From: Nemophila menziesii
Taxonomy: Eukaryota > Streptophyta > Magnoliopsida > Boraginales > Hydrophyllaceae
Assembly: GCA_029959085.1 (NCBI GenBank)
Contig: JARWIR010000051.1
Coordinates: 2,542,001-2,606,000 of the forward strand
Length of the DNA: 64,000 nt
Direction of reading: 5' to 3'
The position numbers and the translations under genes are program-made. The number at the start of each line of letters is the position of its first letter. Positions within the stretch are counted from its first letter, which is position 1. The notes under the pieces are model-generated. The model worked only from the letters and a program-made list of their open reading frames with translations, did no database searches and was not told the origin of the DNA. Positions 10,501 to 21,600 of the stretch are shown one piece after another.

Positions 10501-11783
10501 CAAAGAACATTATGTAGTGTAATATATTGATTTATGCAAACACTACCCCTTTTTGTAGCAGAAATTGAATCACCATTAGGTAGTGTCACAGGGTTATTAA
10601 CCATACATATGTTACTAGTATAAAGAGTTTCATTGTAAATTAAATGATCTGTAGCACCTGTATCAATGATCCAAGATTCAGGAATAGAATTACCTTCTTG
10701 TGTAGCTATATGATGAACCGCAGATGAAGATTGTTCTTGATTATCTGCAGAAGACTTATGAGCTAAGGCCATTAGTTTGGCAATATCTTCAGGTGTTAAG
10801 TCATTTAAGCTAAGTGGTGAAGATTCTTGATAGTTGAAATCTGGAGGATCTTCTTGAGTCATAGCATAATGAGCTTTAGGATTATATGTCCTTTGATTGT
10901 TATTGTAAACACGTTTTCCTTTTGGACCATCCCAACCATTGGGATAACCATGAATTTGGAAGCAAGTATCTATAGTGTGTCCATTATAACCACAGTGTGT
11001 ACATATCATTTTCTTTCTTTCAGAGTAAGGAATATGTTTGGGATTATTTTTCGCATAGAAAGCATGAACAGGTTGAATTACATCAGAATTTGTGAGTAAA
11101 CGTTGACTTTCTTCTTGAAGCAACATAGCGAAAACAGAGTTGATAGTAGGTAAAGGATTCATTAGTAAAATCTGGCTTCTAACAGCTGAATAAGAATCGT
11201 TTAAGCCAATTAGGAACTTGATCACGAAGTCATGTTGTTGTCTTTCAATTAGTATATCAAACAGCTTACATGAACATTGATTCATGTGTCCACATGAACA
11301 ACTAGGCATAGGGCGAAAATGTATATATTCGTCCCAAACAGTTTTGAATTTTGCGAAAAACTCAGAGATTGAATTGTTGTTTTGAGAAATTGAGCTTAAA
11401 GTTTTTTCAAGATAAAACACACGAGTGCCATTACTCTTACTAAATCGTGTTTTTAATTCATTATAGAGTTCAAAAGCAGATGAAACATATAGTAAGCTAC
11501 CTCTGATTTCTTTTGAGATTGAGTTTAAGAGCCAAGATAATACCAGATTATTGGCTCGATTCCACGCAGAGAAGAGTACAAGATCAGTAAGTGGAGGCTG
11601 AGATATATCACCATTGACAAATCCTAACTTGTTCTTAACAGATAAAGCAATCTCAATTGCTCGAGTCCATGAGAGATAATTGTCGCCGGTCAAGACTTCG
11701 GAGACTAATGATATGCCGGTACTTTCGCTTGGATGAAGATAGTACGGGCTTGAGAAATCTTCAGTAGGTGATGATGTAGTCAT
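7485..11783 (-). CDS. Copia gag-pol polyprotein, intact
   Basis: A single 1432-residue frame encodes all proteins needed for copying and integration. In order: gag with GDNYLSWTRAIEIAL (about 33); zinc knuckle CTHCGYNGHTIDTC (about 262); aspartic protease WIIDTGATDHLI (about 373); GAG-pre-integrase LWHSRLGHPS; integrase with HCDIWGPF, DDCSRCTWIY, IRSDNGPEF and ETPQRNGLVERKH (about 555-660); reverse transcriptase with KWVFKLKYKADGTLERHKAR, QLDVNNAFLHGEL and YVDDII (about 1084); RNase H with CDSDWAGC, SSAEAEYRAL and YSDSKSA (about 1249-1340). Catalytic motifs are present and no stop interrupts them. The frame starts 43 bases inside the primer site and ends inside the 3' LTR, so the C-terminus is partly LTR-encoded (through VGGSWNVNAELEKK). 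Likely competent or very recently so. Confidence 0.93.
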   Translation of the reverse strand: MTTSSPTEDFSSPYYLHPSESTGISLVSEVLTGDNYLSWTRAIEIALSVKNKLGFVNGDISQPPLTDLVLFSAWNRANNLVLSWLLNSISKEIRGSLLYVSSAFELYNELKTRFSKSNGTRVFYLEKTLSSISQNNNSISEFFAKFKTVWDEYIHFRPMPSCSCGHMNQCSCKLFDILIERQQHDFVIKFLIGLNDSYSAVRSQILLMNPLPTINSVFAMLLQEESQRLLTNSDVIQPVHAFYAKNNPKHIPYSERKKMICTHCGYNGHTIDTCFQIHGYPNGWDGPKGKRVYNNNQRTYNPKAHYAMTQEDPPDFNYQESSPLSLNDLTPEDIAKLMALAHKSSADNQEQSSSAVHHIATQEGNSIPESWIIDTGATDHLIYNETLYTSNICMVNNPVTLPNGDSISATKRGSVCINQYITLHNVLCIPLLKYNLLSVSKLTKDSAISVVFFPSYFILQDQHSKRMIGTAYEFHGLYYLKSYLSSKVMNSSTEQFDLWHSRLGHPSKAKFSALKSLDSNITFSSSNVCDSCHFAKQKRLTFPVSQSSSSTCFELIHCDIWGPFKCESHSGHRYFLTIVDDCSRCTWIYLMKAKSEVQIHLLNFYQLIITQFDTKIKAIRSDNGPEFTLLQFYSEKGIIHQTSCVETPQRNGLVERKHQHLLTTARALMFQDNLPLQFWSESVLTAAHLINRLPTPLLNNLTPYQILYNKPPNLNHLRVFGCLCYASTLLNNISKFDARSTKCIFLGYPPSTKGYKLFDLSTNTILISRNVIFHENIFPFSNITPPSQLHTFLFPPSSTIYPDLIQKSTPTPLASTQTSSQPHNIASRPTRNRHPPTYLKDYIYPSTSLCNSIPQTTSTSDPSHPITEFLSTDRLSPSYTSFISSISSNLEPTTYKQASKSPEWMLAIQHKLSTLQANNTWQIVPLPTDVTPIGCKWVFKLKYKADGTLERHKARLVAKGYNQQEGLDFFDTFSPVAKIVSIRLLVALASIHNWHLHQLDVNNAFLHGELHEDVYMTIPHGLQAPPNTVCKLIKSLYGLKQASRQWFSKLSNALISYGFKHSDSDASLFIKHDSSHFIALLVYVDDIILTSNSVDEIKRLKAFLHDSFTIKDLGELKYFLGIEVARNKQGISLCQRKYALDILNECGLVNTKPVAFPMESTQKLRQDEDNLMENPSLYRRLIGRLLYLTITRPDLSYSVNCLSQFLSKPTIDHWNATQRVLRYIKATPGQGIFFSSSSEVKIKAFCDSDWAGCLDTRRSITGFCIFLGDSLISWKSKKQSTISKSSAEAEYRALAATTCEIQWILYALKDYGLTHSFPALVYSDSKSAIAMSTNPVQHERTKHVDIDCKITREKLQDGVIKLFYIPSSLQLADMFTKPLGSLPFHNNISKLNIINIHVPLVGGSWNVNAELEKKQVNKITTKQLGGPKCNKE
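7575..7585 (-). other. Polypurine tract of the copia element
   Basis: On the minus strand the sequence is TTGTGGGGGGA immediately before the 3' LTR starting TCTTGG. This is the RNase H-resistant primer site for plus-strand DNA synthesis. Its direct contact with TCTTGG supports the non-canonical LTR terminus. Confidence 0.8.
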
Positions 11784-11816
11784 GATTGAGAAGAAGTGCG
11801 GAAGGTATAGTTCACG

Positions 11817-11826
11817 TCTGATACCA
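11817..11826 (-). other. Primer binding site, initiator tRNA-Met type
   Basis: The minus strand reads TGGTATCAGA directly after the 5' LTR end CTTTACA. This matches the TGGTATCAGAGC-type site used by most plant copia elements to prime reverse transcription. Confidence 0.88.
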
Positions 11827-12148
11827 TGTAAAGATATATAAAGCTAAGTCACCATTGATGAAGCTTCAAGAATATGCAGAAAAAGCTTTAGATATGAAGA
11901 AGAAGAAGAAGAGGAGTAAAGCAGAGAGAAGAAGATATTTTCTTATTACGTTTTGTTACAATTACAATGTGTATATATAGATTCTATATCAAGTCTACTA
12001 ACAACTTTTATTCTACAAATCATCTAACAGCTGTAATGTAACTGATTTAGTTACAACTTTATTCTTTATTGCATTTTGGTCCTCCAAGTTGTTTTGTTGT
12101 TATTTTGTTGACTTGCTTCTTTTCTAATTCTGCATTTACATTCCAAGA
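11827..12148 (-). repeat. 5' LTR of the copia element
   Basis: 322 bp. It differs from the 3' LTR by two substitutions and two small indels in a GAAGAA-rich tract. TSD GAGTT follows at 12149. A TATATATAG-like box lies within. Confidence 0.92.
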
Positions 12149-12886
12149 GAGTTTAATTTGTTTTAACATACTATACTTAATATAGAAAAACGTAAATAAA
12201 TTTAAAAAAAACTTAAATTGTAAGTTTATTTTCACAACCTATTCTATTTAACTAAGTTATTGGTTATCACAAGATAACTAGAAAGAGTAATGATATGTAT
12301 CACTCTTTTCTTTTACTCTTATATCACCTATTATATGAATGTTATAAACATTTCTTTCTCTTCACATACGCGATAAAAAAATGATAAATAACCTTTCTCA
12401 ACTAAAAACTGTCTTTACAATTTCTTTCTAATAACTAATAACCAATAACAAAGATCTCAAAATTCATCTTAATTCTTTTAGAAAAATCACCCTCAATATT
12501 TTAGACATTTTTCTCATTTCCTTTTCATTTATATTTTTTATTATTATTACTTTCAGTTTATAATCAGATAAAATATGCAATATATATAATAAAATCAAAT
12601 AAAGGATATTCACTTATTAGTTTTTGTCAAAAGATATCATTTAAATTTTACTTTCTAATTTTTAATTAATTTTATTAAATACTCTATGTATTTTATAACC
12701 TTAATTTACCAATTTGAACTCCACCTTTAATAAATAAAATAAAATTACAGTCCAAATTTGATTAATCAAATATTTGGAAATCTAATTATGTTATTCGTTT
12801 AGAAAAAAATAAAAATAATGATGCAAGGGTGTGGTGTATGTTTCTTAAAATGATATTAAACATATTGATAGATATGGTATTTTAAT

Positions 12887-14272
12887 GGGTAAATTTCCGG
12901 TAAAGTCCTTGACTTTTATCCAAAGTGCCCCCTATCTTTAAAATCCTCTTCGGTGGCTTTTTAACTTTATTTTTTTGTCACCGTTAGCTTTTTTTTAAAT
13001 TGTCAGCTAACCGTTAGTCAATGTCATCTGGTGCCACGTTAGTGCCACCTCACTGTCACGTCTGCTCCACCGAAGCACGTCGTCACCATCAATTACATGT
13101 CATTAATTTTTTTTTTATACATTTGTCTCCTTCTTGGGCGCGCTTCACCGTCATCAATCGAACCCGAATTAAGGTTCAAAATAACAAAGAGCAAATACTC
13201 CTCACCAGTCTCCTCCAAATACTTCTAAGCAAATTCACAAATCCAATTGTATTTTATAAAAATTAATCTGGCTCTTCCCAAATTCTTACATGTCAACCCT
13301 CCCAGTTCCCATTTAGCTAAAACATATAAATAATCTCTCAATTACATAAACAGTTGTATAAGGGAGATAAAAAAAATCACTGAAAAGTAGAAATAAAGCA
13401 GAAGAACAAACAATTAAAATACTAGAAAACCTCAATTTAAGCATACAGAAACAAGAACACCAACAAAATTGCAGAAATTGAACTTAAAATTGGAGATGAT
13501 GAAGATGAAGGTGGATGAGTGATTTTAGTGGGCCCCATAACTCTTCCCGGCCACCATGTTCCATTTTTTCTCTGAACCCACACGAGGCTTCGGTGGAGGA
13601 GTGATTTCAGTGGCCCCATAACTCTTACTCGATCGATATTAAGATCTGATCCTCCTCTCTTTGTTTATTTTCTTTTCTCCATTGTGTGAGTGGTTGAGAA
13701 TCATCACGTCTGTATATATAGTACAAACCTTTGCAAGCATCTTTAGCATAGGAAAACTATGAACAGAATGATGGCCTCCCATTAAGATCTCAACATTGTC
13801 AATTCATATCTTTCCAGGGGTTTTATATACCATTGTTTATTTGGATTAGAACTTATTTTATTTTGAGTTAATTGCATCATAGGTCCCTAGGATTTGTAGA
13901 TTTTACTAGACCATGACAATTATAATATTTGGGTACTTCGATTGTTGATGGAGTAGCAAAGCCGGTTAATGATGGTGGAGAAAGGATACGAGCGGCGGCG
14001 ATTTTTTTGTGCCGGAGAACGAAGAAGAAGAAGATAGGTTTTCAAAAAAAATTAATGAGGTGTAAATGTCGATAACGTGGAGCAGACGTGATGGTGAGGT
14101 GGCACTGACGTGGCGCCAGATGGCATTGACTAACGGTCAACTACCGAAATTTTAAAAAAAGGCTAACGGTGACAAAAAAAATGAAGTTAGAAGGCCACCG
14201 AGGGAATTTTTAAGATAAGGGGCGGCTACTGTATTTTGGGTAAAGATCAAGGGTTTTGCGGGAATTTTACCC
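12887..14272. mobile_element. Mutator-like foldback element present before the duplication (copy A)
   Basis: The 1386-bp element is flanked by TATTTTAAT (12878-12886 and 14273-14281). Inverted arms of about 225 bases begin GGGTAAATTTCC and GGGTAAAATTCC. They share TTTGTCACCGTTAGC, CTAACGG/CCGTTAG, GTGCCACCTCAC and ACGTCTGCTCCAC. The same element occupies the equivalent position in copy B (33667-34960), so insertion predates the segmental duplication. The middle holds short spurious frames (13021-13266, 13437-13619) and two near-repeats containing CCCATAACTCTT; no transposase is recognisable. Confidence 0.85.
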
Positions 14273-14792
14273 TATTTTAATTGATATATGATCGTCAAAC
14301 ATTATGTTAGAAGAATATAACAAAAGTTTTGTTTGTAAATATACCAAAATTAATGTTATTAAGTTGAAGTTAAAAATTAAAATATTACATTTATAAGAAT
14401 AATCTAAAAAGTGTAAATATCTAGAACATACAAATTTCATACAACTAGAAATTTCATTTTTTTTCTTTTTATAAATATATTAACTTATATCATAAATTTT
14501 ATTTTATTTTTATATAAATTAAAATTATTATTAACTCAACACTTATTTATATACACGTCAATTGTAGTACATTTTTTTTAAATACAAATTATATATGTAT
14601 AGTGATTTTAAAGATCTATATATAGTTAAAAGGCATCTTTTTTTTTTCAAACTGTTAAAAGACATCTAAAAACTCTACAATATTGCATTAGCTTCATTTA
14701 AATTTTAATAAATTTTGAATATGTGATAAATCTATTATTTATTTACGTAAGAATGAGATGGAGTGTAAAGAAGAAATTTTAAAATATGTAAA

Positions 14793-14971
14793 GGAAAATT
14801 CTTCCATCCAATATTGGATGATCCTACACCAATTACATTTATACACATACCCCATGTTTTAAACTTGCAAAAGTAACTATCACATTAATCTAATGACATG
14901 TGTTTTGTTTTAATAATCAATGACAGTGATTTAAATATTGGACCATCCTATATTGGATGGAAGTATTACCC
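14793..14971. mobile_element. MITE with 9-bp TSD, private to copy A
   Basis: The 179-bp element lies between ATATGTAAA repeats (14784-14792 and 14972-14980). Terminal inverted repeats share CTTCCATCCAATAT and continue GGATGATCC / GGATGGTCC. Copy B continues without it (35470-35510). Mutator-like by TSD length; no coding capacity. Confidence 0.85.
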
Positions 14972-15450
14972 ATATGTAAATTCTCCTATAAATGAAGAAC
15001 CTAAATGCTAATGAAAATATTGGGATCATAGTTCTCAGACTTTCATGGAATATCAAGTTTCTTAATTAAAAACTCGAGACGTCACTAATTCCACTCTTAA
15101 ATATTTTACACCCAAACTTAATAAAATCTCTTTCATATATTTTTTTAACTTTTAATATAAATATTTCCTACTAAAATAAAGGTTTTGATTTAAAATTTTG
15201 TCTATAACCTTCAAATCACCATGTCTGACTTTGTATTTGTTCCACAATAATTAATTCAATTTGTCAATATAGCCGACAATATTTATAGGATCGTATCACT
15301 ATTTAATTTTTTATTAAGGTTTCAACTTTCAAGTATGACCAAGGGTCTTATTCTGAAAGACTCAAAACTAGTATAAGAAAAACGTCAATAACATTACTAT
15401 TTTAAGACTCATCAGATTTATATATAAAAACATTGTTTTCCTATTTTTCT

Positions 15451-15612
15451 TCATATTTAAATTCAAATGTATATATAAAACTTATAACAAAAACTACCAA
15501 AAGCAAAATTGTAAAAGAAAATTAAATAAGTTTAATAACATAATAATAAGTAATCAATATAATGTATTTCAAATTAATTTAATATAGGGAAAATTACCCT
15601 ATGAGCCCTCCC
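15451..15612. other. AT-rich spacer, no gene seen
   Basis: Sequence between the end of duplicated copy A and the hAT MITE. It is AT-rich, with a short AAAATTACCCTATGAGCCCTC tail broken by the MITE. Nothing coding is seen. Confidence 0.5.
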
Positions 15613-16180
15613 TAGGGATGGCAATGGTTACGATTAAAAACCGAAATCGATGATAAACGAACCGATTGAAAACCAAATTATATAACCGTGGTTAAAACCA
15701 TTACGTTATGGTTTTGAAAAGTTAACCGATGGTTAAAACCGTTAAGTTATGGTTTTTGATAAAAATAAAACTGAAAAACCGAAAACCGTTGATTATCATA
15801 TATATTTTCAAATTTTATAATAATTTTGGTTAAATTAGATATATTGAAATTCTAAAAGAAAAATCAAAATACTAGATTTAGCCAATTAAATAATAAATAT
15901 ACAATTTAATCAAATACCAACAAAATTTCTTATAAACTTTGTAGTTTTCTTTTATATGTGTGGTTTTATTTTATGAAAATTATTATAATTATCAAATTAT
16001 CATTTAAATATGGTTAAAAACGGTAAAACCGTTTATAAAACCGAAACCGAATAATACCGTTATGGTTTTGAAAAATGTAATTGATCGTTAAAACCGTTAA
16101 GACATGGTTTTTAATTATAAAAACGGTTATGGTTATGGTTTTTGGAATTTTTGCAAAAAACCGATCTGTTGTCATCCCTA
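15613..16180. mobile_element. Non-autonomous hAT element
   Basis: The termini are TAGGGATGGCAAT and its near complement TGTCATCCCTA. The flanks GCCCTCCC (15605-15612) and GTCCTCCC (16181-16188) match at 7 of 8 positions, giving an 8-bp TSD typical of hAT. Internally AACCGTTA, AAACCGAAAACCG and GGTTTT motifs recur near both ends in inverted orientation. There is no transposase, so it depends on an autonomous relative. Confidence 0.82.
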
Positions 16181-16822
16181 GTCCTCCCGACAAGATTAAT
16201 TGCTCTTCATTTTTATATTTAACATTTTCTTCAAAAATCGTAATTTGATTTTTTTCCTTTTTTGCCCTAATTCTATTTGAAACTAATTACTTCACATAAC
16301 TATCTCACTAATTTCATAACATATTCTCCATCCATTATCTCCATCCTTCGTTCTCTATTAATTATCTCTATTCTTTTTCTCTGTTAATCAATGAAGAAGA
16401 AGAATAGAGATATGTTAAGAAATCAGTTATCATTTATGATCATCTCCATTGAACTATCCTTCTAATGTGCAGCAAAAATGGTGAAACAACACTTTCTCCA
16501 ATGCAAACAATCTCGTCCTCCTAACTAAAGCATCATCCCTTACACAAGTTATCCCTATTTTCTATAAGCAATCATTATTCTCATCTTGGTTATCCCATTT
16601 TAGTGTTTATTTCCCTATTTTAATTATTTATTTTTAGCCTTATCTTAGCTTCTCACGCCTCTTTAGCTTTCTGGCTGTTTAGTTTCTCTCAAAATACTAA
16701 TTGCTATCCTCGGTAATAAGCTAATCCCGCCCATATCCCTTTATAATCCCTATTTTCACCTTTTCCTCTTCCTCACTTTACACTTTCTTCTTTCCCTTCT
16801 CTGCAAAACCTTCTCTGCAAAA

Positions 16823-18617
16823 ATGGAGAACTTCACAGTAAAAACCATGAAACTCACTCCAGTTTACCAAGACCATGAGGTCTACAACCATCGAAACATG
16901 TTGTTAGCCAAAATCCTTACTCCTCAAGAGATTAACCCCTACACGGTGGAAACGGCAGCAAATAGATCCTGGGGACTCCGATCTCCAATGCATCTGCTAT
17001 CAGCAGATTTCAATACCTTCTTCTTGGCTTTCGACTCCAAAGAAGATATGCTCAATACTTGGCATTTCAGACCTTGGTCCTTCAATGGCCACATGCTAAT
17101 CTTACATGCATGGCGCCCGGAGATGTCAATCGCTGAAGCTGATTTCTCTATGGCCACTATGTGGATCCAACTCCAAGATCTCCCTCCCGTTTTTGTCACC
17201 CCTGATAATGCAGTGAGCATTAGTAAGAATCTTGACTGCAATCTCCTTTCTTATGACATTGAAGACTCCAACAAAACTAAGAAACAACTCAGAATCCGAG
17301 TTTTATGGAAAGTCAAAAACCCACTCTTATCTATTTTCAAAGTTGAGAGACCATCCCTCCCTGAAGCTATAGTTCGAATGCGATATGAGAAACTCAGCAA
17401 GTTCTTCCATTACTGTGGTATGCTAGATCACGCTACTAGTGACTGTGGTCTGTTCAAAGACGAAGCTAAACGTACTCGAGGTTCGGTAAGACTCCGTTTT
17501 GGTGATTGGTTATCCGTTGATCCAGTTAAAGGTAGAGGTGCTAAGGTCCAGATTGTTGATGACCTTGATGATCCTTCCAAGTTTCTTACCGATAGTGGTG
17601 AGTCGAAACAGAGTCTGTCGGGCGAGTTTACGTGTCAACCTCGTACAAGGGACAGTCCTCTAAGTGGAAGAGACAAAAAACATGCTGAGTCCTTTGGTAC
17701 GGCTAAAGGTAAAGCCAAAATGCTCCCTCTGAAAGGTTGTACGAGCGTACAAGAAAGAGGTATCGTGATGGTACCTAATCCTCTCTCCTCTGGAAATGTC
17801 GGTGATACCCCTCTGTCCAAAGCCAAAGACAAATCTGTGCCAGCTAGACCCAACCCCCCCCCCCCCCCCCGGTGCTACTAAGGCTGTTGGGCCTAAGCCT
17901 ACAAAATATACTAGTGGACCAAAAGTTCAATTCAAGGCTTCCGGTTCTAAAAGGAAAAATTATAACACTGATGAAGACTGGACCCCCTGGCCCAACAAGG
18001 TTCAAGAAAACAAAGACCCAAATGCTATCTTTGGAAAATGCTGGTCCATTAGAACATGGACTCAAGATAACTTCACCAAAGGTAAGACTAGTAATCAATG
18101 GGTGAACCCAAACCCAACAAGTCCAGTCCTGAGTGAAGGAGAAATAGCGCGTAGCCCCACTGTTTTCCATACCCCTAACCCCACCCCTAATCCTAATAAC
18201 AATCAAAAATCTCCATCCATTTCCCCAACGCTTCCTACTATTATCCCTCCTCTCATTGATGAAAATTCTATCAGCTCCCCTATGGAGGAATCTCCTAACA
18301 AAGAGGTCAAAAATTCGGAACCGAGTGATGTGATGGCTACTCCTAAGAACTCCTCCAAACAATCTGAACAGAAGTTTGAGATGGAATCCAAGTTAGTTGA
18401 CATAGCGGTTGGTATGGCAGGTCCATCAAGTTCAAAGATGAGTCAGAGTGCAAAGAAAAGGAAGCTTACCCATGAAGAAATGGTTGGTTTTAACGAAGTG
18501 AAGGACAATTTGGTTGAAGTCCCACTGTTGGATATGGCTGCTAGTGTTCCCCCTCTGCAAATGATTGCTCCCGTAGATGTGGGTGATTGCAAACCGCAAC
18601 CCCCACAAGACGAATGA
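16823..18617 (+). pseudogene. LINE ORF1: DUF4283 / zinc-knuckle RNA-binding protein, frameshifted
   Basis: ORF1 proteins coat LINE RNA in the retrotransposition particle. From ATG at 16823 the frame gives a DUF4283-type domain (DFNTFFLAFDSKEDMLNTWH, about residues 63-82, then PWSFNGHMLILHAWRP and WIQLQDLPPVF). A CCHC-like knuckle follows at about 192-206 in the form FFHYCGMLDHATSDC, where the first expected Cys is Phe. A 17-base C run at 17854-17870 shifts the frame: the first frame stops at 17881, and a +1 frame continues to TGA at 18617 with the Pro/Ser-rich tail. Repairing one base would give a protein near 598 residues, normal for this family. The stop overlaps the ORF2 start as ATGA (18614-18617). 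Confidence 0.82.
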
Positions 18618-21600
18618 TAGGTGTTTTCTGGAATTGTCAGGGGACGGGGTCCCCCCCTACGGTCCAAAACCTTATAGAAATCATCTCTAGGGAAAACCCC
18701 CAGGTTCTTGGCCTTTCGGAGACCAAGACTAAACGGAAGAAACTTCTTTTGCTGGCTAAGAAATTAAAAATAAAACTGGTTTGGAGTGTTGATCCAATAG
18801 GCATCTCTGGAGGATTAGCCCTGTTCTGCGTCGACAATGTGGAATGTGAGGTAATATTTTCCGATATTAATCATATATCCCTTTCCCTTATTACCCCTGA
18901 AGGTGTTACACGGTGTCTGCATTTCATTTATACCTTACCTGAGAAAACTAGTAAAGAACAACTGTGGGATTTCATTAAGCTTACTACCTCCTCATCCCCT
19001 AACATCCCTCACATCTTTATAGGTGACTTTAATGAAATCAGAAATGCCCAAGAAAAAGTTGGGGGTAATCCAAAAAATCTAACTGAAATGAGGATTTTTA
19101 ATAATAATATTTCCCTAAATAATCTTTCTGAATTACTTGTTAAGGGTTGCGCTTTTACTTGGAGAAATAATAGGGATAATTGTGACCTTATTTTACAAAA
19201 ATTAGATAGCGGACTGAGCTCCACTTCCTGGACTACACTTTTCCCTGATGCCTGGATTCATAATGCCCCTCCTATAGGATCAGATCATTCTCCTATGATA
19301 CTTCATTTATCTGATCCTCCTTTGGCTAATAACAGTAAGGCATTTAAATTGGATCCAAATTGGCTAAATATCACTTCCTGCAAAATTGCTATTAATAAAT
19401 GCCTTAGTAACTCCCTAACTTTTAATGGTCCTCCCCATATTAAAAGACTGAAAAGGTGCAAGAAAACTGTTCTTAGATGGAAAAAAACCAACTTGCGCAA
19501 TAATGCTACCATGATAAATCTCCTCACCAATAAGTTGACTAAACTTATGTCCCTATCCCCGCTTGGCCTTAATGACTCTTCTAAGGCTCAGTTTGCATCT
19601 ATCTCTTTTGAGATTGAAAAATACTGGTCCATGGAAGAGAAATACTGGGCTACAAGATCGAGAATCACCTGGTTAAAGCTTGGTGATAGGAACTCTAAGT
19701 TTTTTCACCTTTCTACCAGAATCAGGAGGGCTGCTAATAGAATTGATAGCCTCTTGAAACAGGATAATACCTGGACTTCTGGTTCCAATGAGTTGAAATC
19801 CCATGTCATGCATTTCTTCAGTGATCTGTACTTGGAAACTGGGGAAAGGGCCATAGACCCTATTCTTAGCAGTGTATCACCCTCGATTACTGAGGAGGAT
19901 AATTCCATGCTAACGAAACCTATTACCCTAGAATAACTTAAGTTTGCTACTTGGCAACTTAGTCCCTCCAAATCCCCAGGACCAGATGGATTACCTGGTG
20001 CTTTCTTTCATAAGTTTTGGGACATTATTAAGGTTGATATTCTGAACATCTGTAATGGAGTTCTCACTGGTTCTATCCCTTTGGCAAATATCAATGACAC
20101 TAATATCATTTTAATCCCCAAGTGTAAGAACCCACAAAAGATTGAACAATTTAGGACCATTTCTTGCACGAACTTTCTTTATAAAATCCTTGCTAAAGTT
20201 ATGGTGCTTAGATTAACTCAATCATCCCTCGTGTAATCTCCTTTTGCCAATCAGCCTTTATCAAAGGCAGATTGATCCAAGACAATATAATCATTGTTCA
20301 TGAAGTGATACACAGATTTAAACACCTCAGAACCAATTCCCGTGATAGCTACTCTATCATTGAGGCTGATATTCACAAAGCCTATGATAGAGTTAGCTGG
20401 TCTTTCCTTTTTAAACTTCTCTCTAAAATGGGTTTTGCTGATTCCTGGGTGTCCTTCATTAAAGCTTGTATTACTTCTGTTAAGTTCAATGTTATCATTA
20501 ATGGACAATCTTCTGGTTCCTTTACCCCTTCACGTGGACTAAGACAAGGAGACCCATTGTCTCCTTACCTTTTCTCCATAGTCTCTAACCTTCTATCATC
20601 CCTTATTGAAAAAGACTTTAGTGATGGGGCTATCAAAGGGCTGAAGTTGAGTAGGAATGGACCTTCTATTCATCATCTGCTTTTTGCAGATGATTCCATT
20701 TTCTTCTTACGAAATTCAGCTGCATAGATCCACACTTTTAAAGAAATCCTCTATAAATTTTGTTTTGCTTCAGGCCTTGCGCTTAATCTCAACAAATCAT
20801 CCATTTTCCTTAGTCCCAATACCACTTCCAATATGAGAGCTCTACTGGAGGACTCCTTTCGTATGCCAATTGCGAGTGACCTTGGCCTCTATCTTGGAAT
20901 TCCCACTGAATGGGGTAACACTAAGACTAAAGCCATGGATACTCTAGTGACTAAAATTGCTGAGAAATTGAAGGGTTGGAAACAATCTATTCTGTCAATG
21001 GCAGGCAAAGCTACCCTTATATCCTCTATTATACATGCTTTCCCTACTTAATTTATGTCTATTCTGGCTATCCCTAAAGGAGTAATTAAGAAAATTAATT
21101 CTCTAACCAGTCATTTTCTTTGGGGAAGAGATGAAGATTCCGGTATTCATTGGCTAAGTTGGAATAAAATAGCCTCCCCTAAGATAAATGGTGGATTGGG
21201 AATTAAAACTCTTGAAGCCTTCAATATCTCTTTACTTGCAGAACAAGCTTGGTCAATCCTTTCTAACCCAGAATCCCTTGTTTTTAAAATCCTCAAAGGA
21301 GTCTATTTTAATGATGTTGAATTTATTCACGCTCCTAAACCTAGAGGGGCTTCATGGGTCTGGAATAGTCTGACCAAAGGCAAGGAGTTCCTTAAACTAC
21401 ACCTTATTAAACCTATTGGGAATGGACATTATACCTTAATATGGGAATATAACTGGATTGGTTCTATTATCCCTAAACCTGCTAATTTTAGTAATGATCC
21501 TTTTTTTCCGAAATTTGTGGCAGACCTGATATCTAATAATACGAAAACCTGGAAAGTAGATTATATTAAAACACTGTTTCCCCCTACTATAGTATCTAAT

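Larger units (their letters stand above)
7258..12148 (-). mobile_element. Complete, recent Ty1/copia retrotransposon
   Basis: This full-length element has two LTRs (317 and 322 bp), a primer site, a polypurine tract and one open gag-pol frame. The TSD is GAGTT (7253-7257 and 12149-12153), and copy B has the empty site GGAGTTTAATTTG near 32901. The LTRs differ by two substitutions and two short microsatellite-type indels (+3 and +2), so insertion is recent and post-dates the segmental duplication. On the coding strand the LTR reads TCTTGG...TTTACA, so the 5' terminus is TC instead of the usual TG. Confidence 0.93.
4597..15450. repeat. Segmental duplication, copy A (partner 24776-37330)
   Basis: After removing insertions, this segment is collinear and in the same orientation as 24776-37330. 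Shared anchors include the ARM exons c and d, AAGCTTTCGTATAAGCTTAT (6115 and 32024 areas), GTTATTAGGCTATATAACCT, AGAATACGCTTTACG, the 1.3 kb foldback element, and the AAGGGTCTTATT block near 15343. Insertions private to this copy are 5032-6026, 6663-6853, 7258-12148 and 14793-14971. Each has an uninterrupted site in copy B. Homology fades near 15450. Confidence 0.85.

Noticed and set aside
10827..11099. 90-codon plus-strand open frame
   Set aside because: Complement of the copia gag and knuckle region; no independent support.
17844..18362. 172-codon minus-strand open frame
   Set aside because: It lies wholly opposite the LINE ORF1 tail. Its composition follows the complement of the Pro/Ser-rich coding strand, and it has no domain.
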